The position numbers and the translations under genes are program-made. The notes under the pieces were generated by a model. It ran no database searches. It worked only from the letters and a program-made list of their open reading frames with translations, and was not told where the DNA came from. From VRUE01 sp963704515 (GTDB lineage Bacteria > Actinomycetota > Thermoleophilia > Solirubrobacterales > 70-9), in NCBI GenBank assembly GCA_963704515.1, contig OY969913.1:1116001-1180000 (forward strand): a stretch of DNA of 64,000 nt, written 5' to 3'. Below, in pieces: positions 8,622 to 16,853 of the stretch; position 1 is the first letter of the stretch, and each line of letters begins with the position of its first letter.

Positions 8622-11600
8622 CGCGCAGCTGCGAGCTCGTCGCGTGCTTCTTCGATCGCTTCGAGGCTGATCGCGGCGCCCGTGCGACGGGCTACCTCTT
8701 CGGCCTCGTCGAGCGCCTCGGGTGCGCCGGCGCGGCCGGTCGCGGCAAGCGCCCGCGCCAGCGATTTCAGGGCGAGTGGCAGGGACCAGAGCATGCCGCG
8801 CTCGCGGGCGACCGCGCAGGCCTGCTCGGCCGGCTCGATCGCCTCCTCGGCGCGACCCAGGCCGGTCAGCGCCTCGGCGCGCAGGGCGCCTCGCCAGGCC
8901 TCCATCTCGCCGCCGTTGCCCATCGCCGCGAGGTAGAGGCGCTCGGCCTCCTCCAGCGAATCGAGCGCGCCCGCCGGATCCTCGGCGGCCAGCTGCACCG
9001 CGCCGAGGTTGGCCAGCGCGATGCTGCGCGAGAAGACGTCGCCGAGCCGCTCGGTCTCCTCGCGGTTGCGCTGGGCGAGGGCCACGCCCGCCTCGGGGTC
9101 GCCGCCCATCGCCAGCATCAGCGCGAAGTTGCCGCGCGTCCAGCTGACCGTCTCGGGGTCGCCGTCCTCGGTCGCGATCCTCAGCCCGTCCTCGAAGAGC
9201 CGCTCGGCCTCCTCCAAGCGGCCCCGCTCGCGGGCGGCCATCCCCCTGCCCATCGTCGCCCAGGCGATCGGGCTGCCGACGACCAGCCCGGCGCCGACCG
9301 AGCGGTTGCCGTCGGCCATCTCCAGCACGCGGTCCAGCTCCGCCTCGAAGCCGTCGAAGTCTCCGGTGCAGAGGAAGGCGTAGGCGCCGGCCGCCCGCAT
9401 CGCCACCCGCAGGTGCAGGTCCCCCGACTCCTCCGCCAGCCGGTTGATCTCCTCGACCGCCTCCAGCCAGGCATCGGCCCGGTGGCGCATGCCGGGGCGG
9501 GCGGCGGTGGTCAGCCGCAGCAGCGCCCGCGAGTGCAGGTCGCCTTTGCGCTTCGCGATCTCCTCCGCCTCGGCGACCAGCCGCGCCTCCTCCTCGCGGT
9601 CCATCCCCAGCCGCCAGGCGTACTGCAACTGCAGCAGCCGCGAGGAGACCGCCAGCGCCGCCGTCTCCTCGTCCTCCTCCAGCTCGGCGACCAGCTCCAT
9701 CACCCGCCGCCAGAGCCGCTGCGCCTCGAGCGGCTGGCTGTTGCCGACCCAGTACGCGGCCCGAGCGTGCCAGCGGGCCGCTTCCAGGGTCTCGCCGCCG
9801 ACCTCCATGTGGTGGGCGACGAGCGCCGCCAGCTCGTCCAGCCGCTCCGGCTCGAGCTCGATCGTCGCCCGCGCCGCCGCCGCGTGGATCGCCGCCCGTC
9901 CGTCGCCGAGCTGCGAGCCGTAGGCGACCTCACGGGTCAGCGGGTGGCGGAAGGCGAACACCCGCTGCGGGTAGATCTCGGCTTCGTAGAGGAAGCCGCC
10001 GTCGACCAGATCGCAGAGGGCGGGATTGAGCTCCTCCTCGCTCAGCCCGGCGGTCAGTCCCAGCGCCCGCGCCGGGACCTCCTTGCCGACCACCGAGGCG
10101 ACCTGCAGCAGCCGCTTGGCCGCCGGGTCGAGGCGGTCGATGCGGGCGGCGAGAACCGCCTGCACGGTGGCGGGCACGCCGGCCTCCTCGACCGGCCTCA
10201 CCAGCCGGTAGGCGCCGCGCTCGCCCTCGAAGTGGCCCGCCTCGACCAGCTCGCGGACGACCTCCTCGACGAAGAAGGGGTTACCACCGGTGCGCGCGTG
10301 GATCGGCTCCTCCAGCCCGTCGAGCGAGGGGTCCGCGCCGGCCAGGTCGCGCAACAGCTCGCCGGTGCCGGCCGGCCCGAGCGGCTCCAGCCCCAGGCGC
10401 CGGTAGATCGGCGAGCGGTCCCACTCGAGCTCGTATTCGGGCCTGAAGTTGACCACGGCGAGGGTGCTGGTGCCGGCCAGGGCGCCGACCATCTCGGCCA
10501 GCATCGCCTCGCTCGCCTCGTCGATCCAGTGCAGGTCCTCGATCACGAGGACGACCGTGTGGTTGCGCCGCGGGGCGTTGATCAGGTGGCAGACGATCCG
10601 GCCCAGCGCCCGGTGGCGGGCCTCGGGGCTCATCTGGGCGACCGGGCGATCCGGGTCGGGGACGCCGAGGAAGTCGAAGAGCAGCGGCAGCTCCTCGTCG
10701 AAGGCCGGGTCGAGCAGCAGCGCCCGGCCGGCGACCTTCTCGCGGGTCAGCCGTTCCGGCTCGCGCTCGCCGATGCCGAAGTAGGCGCGCAGCATCTGCA
10801 GCACCGGCATCAGCGGGATTTCCTGGCCGTGGGACTGGGCCTGCGCCTCGAAGACCTCCAGCCCCCGCCCGCGGCAGCGCTCGGCGAACTCGTGGCTGAG
10901 CCGGCTCTTGCCGACGCCGGCCTCCGCCGCGATGCCGACCACGGCGCCCGCTCCCGCCTCGGCCCGCTCCAGCGCCGCTTCCAGCACCGCCATCTCGGCT
11001 TCGCGGCCGACGAAGCGCGAGAAGCCGCGCTCGCGCGAGAGGTCGAGCCGCGAGTGCGCCGCGCCGACCCCGAGCAGCTCGAAGACCTCGACCGGCCGGC
11101 TCGCTCCCTTGATCTCGAACTCGCCCAGATCCTCCAGGTCGAGGAAGCCGCGCGCCAGCTGCGCCGCGCTCTCGGTCAGGTAAGCCTTGCCTGGCTCGGC
11201 CAGGGCCTCCATCCGCTGCGCCAGGCCTACCGTGTGGCCGATCGCCGTGTAGCCGCCTTCGCCCGCGCCGCCGATCGCGCCGGCGACGACCTCGCCGGAG
11301 TTGACCCCGATCCGGATCGAGAAGTTGAGGCCCGAGCCACGCCGCAGCTCGGCGGCGTACCCGGCGACGTCCTCGAGCATCTTCAGCGCCGCGTAGCAGG
11401 CGCGCCGCGCGTGGTCCTCGTGGGCGACGGGAGCGCCGAACACGGCCATGATCCCGTCGCCGGTGAATTTGTCGACCGTGCCCTCGAAGCGCTCGACCGC
11501 GTCGGCGAGGATCGCGAAGAAGCGCTGCATGATCTTGCGCCACTCCTCGGGGTCCTGGCCCTCGGCCAGGTCCATCGAGCCGCTCACGTCGGCGAAGAGG

Positions 11601-11689
11601 ACGGTCACCTGCTTGCGCTCGGCGTCGTCCTTGAGGATCTCGGTCACGCCCGACAAAGGGTACGCGCCAGTCACGCCCGGTTGTCGCAC
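8618..11689 (-). CDS. Class III adenylate/guanylate cyclase-AAA ATPase-TPR protein
   Basis: A 1023-residue multidomain signalling protein. The cyclase domain (about 25-205) has both metal-binding aspartates, in VTVLFADVSGSMDL and KFTGDGIMAVFG. An AAA/NACHT-like ATPase (about 225-500) follows, with Walker A GIAAEAGVGKSRLS and Walker B VVLVIEDLHWIDEAS. The C-terminal ~450 residues are alanine- and leucine-rich TPR-like repeats. This is the common actinobacterial arrangement of a cyclase fused to an STAND-type regulator; no C-terminal HTH is seen. Start GTG at 11689 is uncertain, as several GTG/TTG codons follow within 20 codons. The nitrilase operon diverges from it across a 59-bp spacer. Confidence 0.88.
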   Translation of the reverse strand: MRQPGVTGAYPLSGVTEILKDDAERKQVTVLFADVSGSMDLAEGQDPEEWRKIMQRFFAILADAVERFEGTVDKFTGDGIMAVFGAPVAHEDHARRACYAALKMLEDVAGYAAELRRGSGLNFSIRIGVNSGEVVAGAIGGAGEGGYTAIGHTVGLAQRMEALAEPGKAYLTESAAQLARGFLDLEDLGEFEIKGASRPVEVFELLGVGAAHSRLDLSRERGFSRFVGREAEMAVLEAALERAEAGAGAVVGIAAEAGVGKSRLSHEFAERCRGRGLEVFEAQAQSHGQEIPLMPVLQMLRAYFGIGEREPERLTREKVAGRALLLDPAFDEELPLLFDFLGVPDPDRPVAQMSPEARHRALGRIVCHLINAPRRNHTVVLVIEDLHWIDEASEAMLAEMVGALAGTSTLAVVNFRPEYELEWDRSPIYRRLGLEPLGPAGTGELLRDLAGADPSLDGLEEPIHARTGGNPFFVEEVVRELVEAGHFEGERGAYRLVRPVEEAGVPATVQAVLAARIDRLDPAAKRLLQVASVVGKEVPARALGLTAGLSEEELNPALCDLVDGGFLYEAEIYPQRVFAFRHPLTREVAYGSQLGDGRAAIHAAAARATIELEPERLDELAALVAHHMEVGGETLEAARWHARAAYWVGNSQPLEAQRLWRRVMELVAELEEDEETAALAVSSRLLQLQYAWRLGMDREEEARLVAEAEEIAKRKGDLHSRALLRLTTAARPGMRHRADAWLEAVEEINRLAEESGDLHLRVAMRAAGAYAFLCTGDFDGFEAELDRVLEMADGNRSVGAGLVVGSPIAWATMGRGMAARERGRLEEAERLFEDGLRIATEDGDPETVSWTRGNFALMLAMGGDPEAGVALAQRNREETERLGDVFSRSIALANLGAVQLAAEDPAGALDSLEEAERLYLAAMGNGGEMEAWRGALRAEALTGLGRAEEAIEPAEQACAVARERGMLWSLPLALKSLARALAATGRAGAPEALDEAEEVARRTGAAISLEAIEEARDELAAAR

Positions 11690-11699
11690 CCGTCGCTCC

Positions 11700-11705
11700 T
11701 ATACT
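11700..11705 (+). promoter_or_regulatory. Candidate -10 element for nitrilase-TetR operon
   Basis: TATACT, a near-consensus -10 hexamer, lies just upstream of the 16-bp palindrome in an otherwise GC-rich spacer. Transcription would start near 11712, placing the palindrome at the very start of the transcript. No convincing -35 is seen. Confidence 0.45.
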
Positions 11706-11716
11706 GATCCAACCCC

Positions 11717-11732
11717 GATTGACTGGTCAATC
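11717..11732. promoter_or_regulatory. 16-bp palindromic operator, probably TetR-type
   Basis: GATTGAC-TG-GTCAATC is a perfect inverted repeat with 7-bp arms. It lies between a TATACT -10 hexamer and the Shine-Dalgarno sequence of the nitrilase gene. The second gene of the operon encodes a TetR regulator, so autoregulation through this site is the simplest reading. It also lies 28 bp from the divergent cyclase start and could affect that gene. Confidence 0.6.
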
Positions 11733-11748
11733 AACGAGGAAGGCACGC

Positions 11749-12579
11749 TTGCGAGCAGCGGTCGTACAACTCAACTCCACCGCCGACAAGGCGCGCAATC
11801 TGGAAGCGGCGGAGCGGCTGGTGCGCGAGGCCGCGGCCCGCGGCGCCGAGCTGGTCGGGTTGCCCGAGAAGTGGAACCTGCTGGCCGGGGGAGAGGAGCT
11901 GCTCGCCGGTGCCGAGTCGCTCGACGGTCTCAGTCTCAGCGCCGCTCGCTCCTGGGCGCGCGAGCTCGGCATCAGCCTGCTCGCCGGCAGCATCTCCGAG
12001 CGCGGCGAGGGGGCGAAGTCCTTCAACACATCGGTCCTGATCGGGCCCGACGGCGAGGACCTCGCCGCCTACCGCAAGATCCACATGTTCGACGTCGACG
12101 TCGACGGCGTCGCCTACCGAGAGTCCGACCACGAGGAGCCGGGCGAGGAGATCGTCAGCGCGCCGCTCGGCGATCTCACCATCGGGCTCAGCGTCTGTTA
12201 CGACCTGCGCTTTCCCGAGCTCTACCGCATCCTCGCCGTGCGCGGCGCCCGCATCCTCGCCGTCCCCTCGGCCTTCACCCGCGCCACCGGCCGCGACCAC
12301 TGGGAGCCGCTGCTGCGGGCGCGGGCGATCGAGAACCAGGCCTTCGTCCTCGCCCCCAACCAGGTTGGCGAGGCGCCGCCCAACTTCGCCTCCGGCGGTC
12401 GCTCGGCGATCGTCGACCCCTGGGGCGTGGTGCTCGCCACCGCCCCCGACGAGGAGTGCGCGGTGCTCGCCGAGCTCGACCTCGGCGCCCAGGAGCGCGT
12501 GCGCGAAACGCTGCCCTCGCTGGCCAACCGCCGCCCCGCCGCCTATGCCTGGCCGCAACTGAGCGAGGTGCGAGCCTGA
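11749..12579 (+). CDS. Carbon-nitrogen hydrolase (nitrilase/omega-amidase-like)
   Basis: A 276-residue amidohydrolase of the nitrilase superfamily. The catalytic triad is visible: Glu in GLPEKWN, Lys in AAYRKIHMFDVDVDG, and Cys in GLSVCYDLRFPELYR. The IHMFDVDV and VCYDLRFPELYR stretches are typical of the Nit1/Nit2 branch, which hydrolyses deaminated glutathione or omega-amides. TTG at 11749 is chosen because GAGGAAGG (11736-11743) sits 5 nt upstream. An earlier in-frame TTG at 11719 lies inside the palindromic operator and lacks a ribosome site. The TetR gene overlaps its stop by one base. Confidence 0.88.
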   Translation: MRAAVVQLNSTADKARNLEAAERLVREAAARGAELVGLPEKWNLLAGGEELLAGAESLDGLSLSAARSWARELGISLLAGSISERGEGAKSFNTSVLIGPDGEDLAAYRKIHMFDVDVDGVAYRESDHEEPGEEIVSAPLGDLTIGLSVCYDLRFPELYRILAVRGARILAVPSAFTRATGRDHWEPLLRARAIENQAFVLAPNQVGEAPPNFASGGRSAIVDPWGVVLATAPDEECAVLAELDLGAQERVRETLPSLANRRPAAYAWPQLSEVRA

Positions 12580-13178
12580 TGGCCAAGGCCACCGCCGTCG
12601 ACCGCCGCCGCCAGATTCTCGACGCGGCGATCCGGGTCTTCGCCCGCCAGGGCTTCCACTCGACCCGCGTCGCCGACATCGCCGACGAGGCGGGCGTCGC
12701 CTACGGGCTCGTCTACCACTACTTCAAGTCCAAGGACGAGGTGCTCAACGAGCTCTTCAGCGAGCGCTGGTCGCTGCTCCTCGCGGCGATCGAAGAGGCC
12801 GACCGCGAGGGGAATGCGCCGCGGGCCAAGCTCGAGGCGGTGGCCGGCTTCATCGTCGACTCCTACCGCCACGACCCGGAGCTGATGAAGGTGATCATCG
12901 TCGAGGTGACGCGCGCCGCCAACTCCTTCGGCCGCACCCACCTGGCCGAGATCCGCCGCGCCTACGACTCGATCGCGAAGATCGTCGCCGAGGGCCAGGA
13001 GGCGGGCGACTTCCGCCGCGACATCGATCCCGACTTCGTCTCGATGTCGTTCTACGGCGCGGTCGAGCAGCTGCTCTCGGGCTGGATATTCGAGGTGATC
13101 CCGGCCACCGACGCCGACTTCGATCAGGCAAAGACCTTGCTGGTCGGGACGATCTGCGACGGTCTCGAGCCTCGATAG
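12579..13178 (+). CDS. TetR-family transcriptional regulator
   Basis: A 199-residue regulator. The N-terminal HTH reads RRQILDAAIRVFARQGFHST...IADEAGVAYGLVYHYFKSKDEVL, and a C-terminal ligand domain of typical length follows (LKVIIVEVTRAANSF-like helix, then YGAVEQLLSGWI). The region resembles the FadR/FasR-like TetR proteins that sense acyl-CoA, but this is only a resemblance. ATG at 12579 overlaps the nitrilase TGA. It probably represses its own operon through the palindrome at 11717-11732. Confidence 0.88.
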   Translation: MAKATAVDRRRQILDAAIRVFARQGFHSTRVADIADEAGVAYGLVYHYFKSKDEVLNELFSERWSLLLAAIEEADREGNAPRAKLEAVAGFIVDSYRHDPELMKVIIVEVTRAANSFGRTHLAEIRRAYDSIAKIVAEGQEAGDFRRDIDPDFVSMSFYGAVEQLLSGWIFEVIPATDADFDQAKTLLVGTICDGLEPR

Positions 13179-13196
13179 GTAAGGTCGGGGACGCCT

Positions 13197-13331
13197 GTGG
13201 AGAACGAGATCGTCAAGCGTCTCGCCTGGAGCGGCCTGCTCGCCGCGAGCAGCGCCCTGGCCAGCGTCGCGGCCGCCCGAATCGCCGCTTTCGTCTGGAG
13301 GCGGGTCTTCGACGAGGAGCCGCCCGAGTAG
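13197..13331 (+). CDS. Small membrane-associated protein (DUF4235-like)
   Basis: A 44-residue protein. GTG at 13197, then one predicted hydrophobic helix (LAWSGLLAASSALASVAAARIAAFVW) ending in a basic/acidic tail RRVFDEEPPE. The W-R-R-V-F-x-E-E-P-P ending resembles DUF4235 proteins, which often accompany Holin-X and DUF3618 genes. The next gene starts 1 bp after the stop, supporting a real operon member. Confidence 0.55.
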   Translation: MENEIVKRLAWSGLLAASSALASVAAARIAAFVWRRVFDEEPPE

Positions 13332-13332
13332 C

Positions 13333-13776
13333 GTGGCCGACGGCGCCGCCACACCCCCGCCGCTGCCGCCGCCGGACGACCGCTCGGTCAGCGAGCTGGT
13401 CTTCGACGTCGCCGAGAAGAGCTCTTCGCTGGTCCGCGAGGAGATCGAGCTGGCCAAGGCGGAGGTCTCCGAGAAGGTCGGCAAGCTGCTGCGCGGCTCG
13501 GTGGTCGGCGTCGCCGCCGGGACCTTCGCCTTCCTTGCCCTGATCCTCGTCATGCAGGGCGTCGCCTGGCTGCTCGCCGAAGAGGTCTTCGACGGCAACG
13601 CCTGGCCCGGTTTCTTCGTCGAGGCCGCCCTCTTCCTGCTGGTCGCCGCGCTGGCCGGCCTGATCGCCTACCGCTCGGTGCAGGCCGGCGCGCCGCCCGT
13701 GCCCACGCAGGCGATCGAGGAGGCGAAGCTGACCAGGGAAACCCTCGAATCCGGCTCCAAGGCGGGCGGCGAATGA
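13333..13776 (+). CDS. Actinobacterial Holin-X/DUF1469-type membrane protein
   Basis: A 147-residue protein starting at GTG 13333. A proline-rich N-terminus is followed by an amphipathic helix (SVSELVFDVAEKSSSLVREEIELAKAEVSEKV). Two transmembrane segments come next (VVGVAAGTFAFLALILVMQGVAWLL and GFFVEAALFLLVAALAGLIAY). This is the layout of the putative actinobacterial Holin-X family. Despite the name, these proteins are chromosomal envelope proteins of unknown role. It overlaps the DUF3618 gene by 4 bp. Confidence 0.82.
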   Translation: MADGAATPPPLPPPDDRSVSELVFDVAEKSSSLVREEIELAKAEVSEKVGKLLRGSVVGVAAGTFAFLALILVMQGVAWLLAEEVFDGNAWPGFFVEAALFLLVAALAGLIAYRSVQAGAPPVPTQAIEEAKLTRETLESGSKAGGE

Positions 13777-14024
13777 GCGCCCACCCCGAGCCCGCCCGTC
13801 CCGCGAACGCCGGCATGCCGGGTCGCTCGGCGGCGGAGATCCGCCGCGACATCGACCTGCAGCGCCGCCAGCTCGGCGGCTCCGTGGAGCTGCTGCGCGG
13901 CCGCGTCGCCGAGCTGACCGACTGGCGCCGCCAGGTCAACGAGCACCGCTCGCAACTGATCGTCGGCGCCGCCGTGGCCGGCTTCGCGCTCGGCGGCCTG
14001 ATGATGCTGCGCCGCCGCCGCTAG
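13773..14024 (+). CDS. DUF3618-domain protein
   Basis: An 83-residue protein. The DUF3618 core is AAEIRRDIDLQRRQLGGSVE followed by LRGRVAELTDWRRQVNEH, and one C-terminal transmembrane helix (LIVGAAVAGFALGGLMML) ends in an RRRR stop-transfer. DUF3618 genes usually sit beside Holin-X genes, as here, with a 4-bp overlap. The function is unknown but probably envelope-related. Confidence 0.85.
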   Translation: MSAHPEPARPANAGMPGRSAAEIRRDIDLQRRQLGGSVELLRGRVAELTDWRRQVNEHRSQLIVGAAVAGFALGGLMMLRRRR

Positions 14025-14034
14025 GTTCCGGTCG

Positions 14035-14271
14035 ATGGCTGCCGACCTGGCGGAGATCGAGCGGATGATCGCGGCAGCGCTGCCGGGGGCCAGCGTCAGC
14101 GTGGCCGACGAAACCGGCACCGGCGACCACCTGCGGGCGACCGTCGTCGCGCCCCAGTTCGAGGGCCTGACGCGCATCGCCCAGCACCGCCTGGTCAAGG
14201 CCGCGGTCAAGCAGCGCTTCGACGACGGCACGATCCACGCCCTCTCGGTGAAGACCGAGCTGCCCGGATAG
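14035..14271 (+). CDS. BolA-family protein
   Basis: A 78-residue BolA-like protein: LAEIERMIAAALPGASVSVADETGTGDHL, then the conserved F-E-G-L-T-R-I-A-Q-H-R-L-V segment and C-terminal I-H-A-L-S-V-K-T. BolA proteins bind monothiol glutaredoxins through a shared [2Fe-2S] cluster. The very next gene, 7 bp downstream, encodes such a glutaredoxin, so the pair is very likely a functional complex in iron-sulfur handling. Confidence 0.92.
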   Translation: MAADLAEIERMIAAALPGASVSVADETGTGDHLRATVVAPQFEGLTRIAQHRLVKAAVKQRFDDGTIHALSVKTELPG

Positions 14272-14278
14272 CTAGTCT

Positions 14279-14665
14279 GTGGCGATGGCCGACGCCGAGC
14301 TGAAGCAGAAGGTCGAGGAGCTGATCGCCGCCAACCCGGTGCTGCTCTTCATGAAGGGCACGCCGGAGATGCCGCGCTGCGGCTTCTCGATGCGGGTCGT
14401 GCAGGTGCTCGACGCGATGGACCTCGAGTACGGCGCGATCGACGTGCTGCCGGCGCTGCAGCCGCTGCGCGAAGTGACCACGGAGATCTCCGACTGGCAG
14501 ACCTTCCCGCAGCTCTACGTCAACGGCGAGCTGCTCGGCGGCGCCGACATCGTCGAGGAGATGTTCGAGTCGGGCGAGCTGGCCACGGCGCTCGGCGTCG
14601 AGCAGCCCGAGGCCGCCCCGGCCGCGCAGGGCGCCCCGCAGTCGCCGCCCCTGCAGATCGAGTAG
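14279..14665 (+). CDS. Monothiol glutaredoxin (Grx4/GrxD type)
   Basis: A 128-residue protein with the signature M-K-G-T-P-E-M-P-R-C-G-F-S active site (C-G-F-S motif), the W-Q-T-F-P-Q-L-Y cis-Pro segment and the G-G-A-D-I-V glutathione-binding turn. Start is GTG 14279 or ATG 14285. A ~25-residue Ala/Pro/Gln-rich tail follows the fold. It acts with BolA in [2Fe-2S] cluster transfer. An A-type Fe-S carrier gene lies about 0.9 kb downstream. Confidence 0.93.
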   Translation: MAMADAELKQKVEELIAANPVLLFMKGTPEMPRCGFSMRVVQVLDAMDLEYGAIDVLPALQPLREVTTEISDWQTFPQLYVNGELLGGADIVEEMFESGELATALGVEQPEAAPAAQGAPQSPPLQIE

Positions 14666-14722
14666 CCCGAACCTGCAGTCCCGCGATGTTTAGGCCTTCC
14701 GCCGGGCGGGAAGTTCGAAGGC

Positions 14723-15496
14723 ATGCGAAAGATCCTGCTTACAGCGCTTGCGCTGGCCACCGCACTGGCGATCACCGCGGCGAGCATCGCCGCCGCCGAA
14801 AAGCCGACCGTGGTCAGGGCCGGAAACCTGATCCTCAAGATCAACGGCGCCGTCACCCCGCGCAAGCTGCCGCGCGCGCGACTGGCGCCGATCACCCTGC
14901 ACGCCTCGGGCAACGTCAGCACCACCGACGGCACGCAGCCACCGGCGCTGAAGGAAGTGACGATCGACTTCGACAAGCACGGCACCGTCAACGCCAGGGG
15001 CCTGCCGGCCTGCCAGCCGGGCAAGCTGCAGGCGACCGACACCCAGCACGCCAAGGAAGCCTGTAGGGGCGCGATCGTCGGCAGCGGCAAGGTCCGCGTC
15101 CGGGTCGCCTTCCCCGAACAGACCCCGTTCGAATCGAGTGGGCCGCTGGTCCTCTTCAACGGCGGCGTCCGCGGCGGCGTGACGACGATGTTCATCCACG
15201 CCTACGTCAACGTGCCGGCGCCGACCGCGATCGTCAGCCGGGTGAAGATCAAGAAGATCCACAAGGGCCGCTACGGCACTCGCGCGGTCGCGAACGTGCC
15301 GGTGATCGCCGGCGGCAGCGGCTCGGTGGTCCAGTTCAACCTCGCCGTCCACCGGCTCTTCAAGCGCCACGGCAAGAAGCAGAGCTACCTCCTGGCGAAG
15401 TGCGCCAACGGCCACTTCTTCGCCCACGCGGTCGCCAAGTACCGCAACGGCAACACGATGGTCGGCAACATCGTCCGCGCCTGTACGCCGAGGTAG
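14723..15496 (+). CDS. Secreted protein of unknown function
   Basis: A 257-residue protein with a clear Sec signal peptide (MRKILLTALALATALAITAA, cleavage probably after SIAAA). The mature part is rich in beta-strand and basic residues. Cys pairs lie in GLPACQPGKL...KEACRGAIVG and near the end (LLAKCANGH, IVRACTPR). Related paralogous proteins are common in Solirubrobacterales, but no function is known to me. It ends 42 bp before a strong hairpin shared with the convergent gene. Confidence 0.75.
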   Translation: MRKILLTALALATALAITAASIAAAEKPTVVRAGNLILKINGAVTPRKLPRARLAPITLHASGNVSTTDGTQPPALKEVTIDFDKHGTVNARGLPACQPGKLQATDTQHAKEACRGAIVGSGKVRVRVAFPEQTPFESSGPLVLFNGGVRGGVTTMFIHAYVNVPAPTAIVSRVKIKKIHKGRYGTRAVANVPVIAGGSGSVVQFNLAVHRLFKRHGKKQSYLLAKCANGHFFAHAVAKYRNGNTMVGNIVRACTPR

Positions 15497-15513
15497 GGCG
15501 ATGCAGACGAGCG

Positions 15514-15540
15514 AGGCGCCGCGAAAGACTCGCGGCGCCT
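15514..15540. terminator. Bidirectional hairpin terminator
   Basis: AGGCGCCGCGA-aagac-TCGCGGCGCCT is a perfect 11-bp stem with a 5-nt loop between two convergent genes, and it overlaps the last codons of the Fe-S carrier gene. There is no T-tract, as is common in high-GC actinobacteria. Confidence 0.7.
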
Positions 15541-15925
15541 AAACGACGGCCGCGGCCTCGGACTCCTCCTTGACCTGGAAGGAGGAGCCGCAGCCGCAGG
15601 CGGCGACCACGTTGGGGTTGTTGACCTGGAAGCCAGCTCCCTGCAGGCCTTCGACGTAGTCGACCTCGGAGCCGAAGACGAACTGCATGCTGACCTTGTC
15701 GACGATCACCGCGACGCCGTCGACCTCGAAGACGTTGTCGTCCTCCTTGGCCTTGTCGAAGGCGAGCGCGTACTGGAAGCCGGAGCAGCCACCGCCCCGG
15801 ACGGCGACCCGCAGAGCCTGATCCTTAGAGCCCTCCTGCGAGCCAAGCAACTCGGCGATCTTGCCCGCTGCCTTCTCGGTCAGAGAGATTGCGGCCTGCG
15901 GCGTGTCGGTCTGAGTCTCAGTCAC
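15539..15925 (-). CDS. A-type iron-sulfur carrier/insertion protein (IscA/ErpA family)
   Basis: A 128-residue protein with the three conserved cysteines of the HesB/IscA family: G-G-G-C-S-G-F-Q-Y and, near the C-terminus, A-A-C-G-C-G-S-S-F. It accepts or delivers Fe-S clusters to apo-enzymes. The GTG at 15925 (protein starting TETQTDTPQAAISL) is preferred. A longer frame to 16015 would add a non-conserved N-terminus and overlap the divergent DegV promoter. A TACACT hexamer (15936-15941, minus strand) lies 11 bp upstream, implying a very short leader. Confidence 0.9.
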   Translation of the reverse strand: MTETQTDTPQAAISLTEKAAGKIAELLGSQEGSKDQALRVAVRGGGCSGFQYALAFDKAKEDDNVFEVDGVAVIVDKVSMQFVFGSEVDYVEGLQGAGFQVNNPNVVAACGCGSSFQVKEESEAAAVV

Positions 15926-15977
15926 TTCAGAAAGTGTAGCGAGAGGCTTGAGGGAAACCTGAGAGAATCGCCTTGGT

Positions 15978-16853
15978 TTGAGTTTCTCCGCCGAAACAGC
16001 CGTCGTCTGCGACACGACGGCCTACCTGCCGACCGAGCTGGCCGATGAGCTCGGGATCCACCGGATCAGCCTCTACGTGACCGTCGACGGGGTGCAGGAG
16101 CCGGAGCTGGAGGTCGGCGACTACGCCGCCTTCTACGAGAGGCTGCGCGCCTCGGAGAGCGGGGCGACCACCTCGCAGCCCTCGATCGGGGACTTCGTCT
16201 CGGTCTACGAGCCGCTGCTGGACGAAGGCCGGGAAATCGTCTCGGTTCACATCTCCTCCGGCATCTCCGGCACCTTCGAGGCCGCCGGCCAGGCGCGCGA
16301 GCGGCTGATCGCCGAGGGCAAGGGAGGGGAGCGCATCCGTCTCTTCGACTCGCGCTCGGCCTGCGGTGGGATGAGCTACTCGGCGCTGGCCGCCTCGGCG
16401 GCCGCCCGGGCCGGCGGCGACGGCGAGGCGGTCCTCGCCCGCGCCGAGCAGGCGCGCCAGGAGCTGAAGATGTGGTTCGCGATCGACACGCTCGAGTACC
16501 TGCGTCGCGGCGGGAGGATCGGCGGCGCCCGCGCCTGGATCGGCTCGGCGCTGAAGATCAAGCCGATCCTCACGCTCGAGGAGGAGATCACCCCGGTCGA
16601 GCGCGTCCGCACCCGCGCCCGCTCGATCGAGCGGCTGCGCGACTACGCCCGTCAGCGACACGAGTCGGGCCTCGACGCCTGGATCGTCCAGCACATCCAG
16701 GACCCCGAGGCGGCCAACGCCCTCGCCGACGACTGCCGCGAGATCTTCGGCTGCGAGCCGGTCTACATATCGGAGATCGGGCCGGTGATCGGCGCCCACG
16801 TCGGCCCCGGGCTGCTCGGCGTCGGCAGCGTCTCCAAGGACGTTCTCAGCTAA
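15978..16853 (+). CDS. DegV-family fatty-acid-binding protein
   Basis: A 291-residue DegV/FakB-type protein. N-terminal VVCDTTAYLPTELADELGI, central TTSQPSIGDFVSVYEPLL and HISSGISGTFEAAGQA, and C-terminal IGPVIGAHVGPGLLG all match the family. FakB proteins present fatty acids to a FakA kinase; no FakA homologue is in this window. The start is a TTG at 15978. The gene is divergent from the Fe-S carrier gene. Confidence 0.9.
   Translation: MSFSAETAVVCDTTAYLPTELADELGIHRISLYVTVDGVQEPELEVGDYAAFYERLRASESGATTSQPSIGDFVSVYEPLLDEGREIVSVHISSGISGTFEAAGQARERLIAEGKGGERIRLFDSRSACGGMSYSALAASAAARAGGDGEAVLARAEQARQELKMWFAIDTLEYLRRGGRIGGARAWIGSALKIKPILTLEEEITPVERVRTRARSIERLRDYARQRHESGLDAWIVQHIQDPEAANALADDCREIFGCEPVYISEIGPVIGAHVGPGLLGVGSVSKDVLS

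Noticed and set aside
9413..11707. A 764-codon open frame antisense to the cyclase/AAA/TPR gene
   Set aside because: It mirrors the codon structure of a well-supported gene on the other strand; its translation is low-complexity (Arg, Leu, Asp, Gln-rich) with no domain. High GC makes such shadows common.
11719..11748. Earlier TTG start for the nitrilase
   Set aside because: That codon is inside the palindromic operator and lacks a Shine-Dalgarno sequence; the TTG at 11749 has one at correct spacing.
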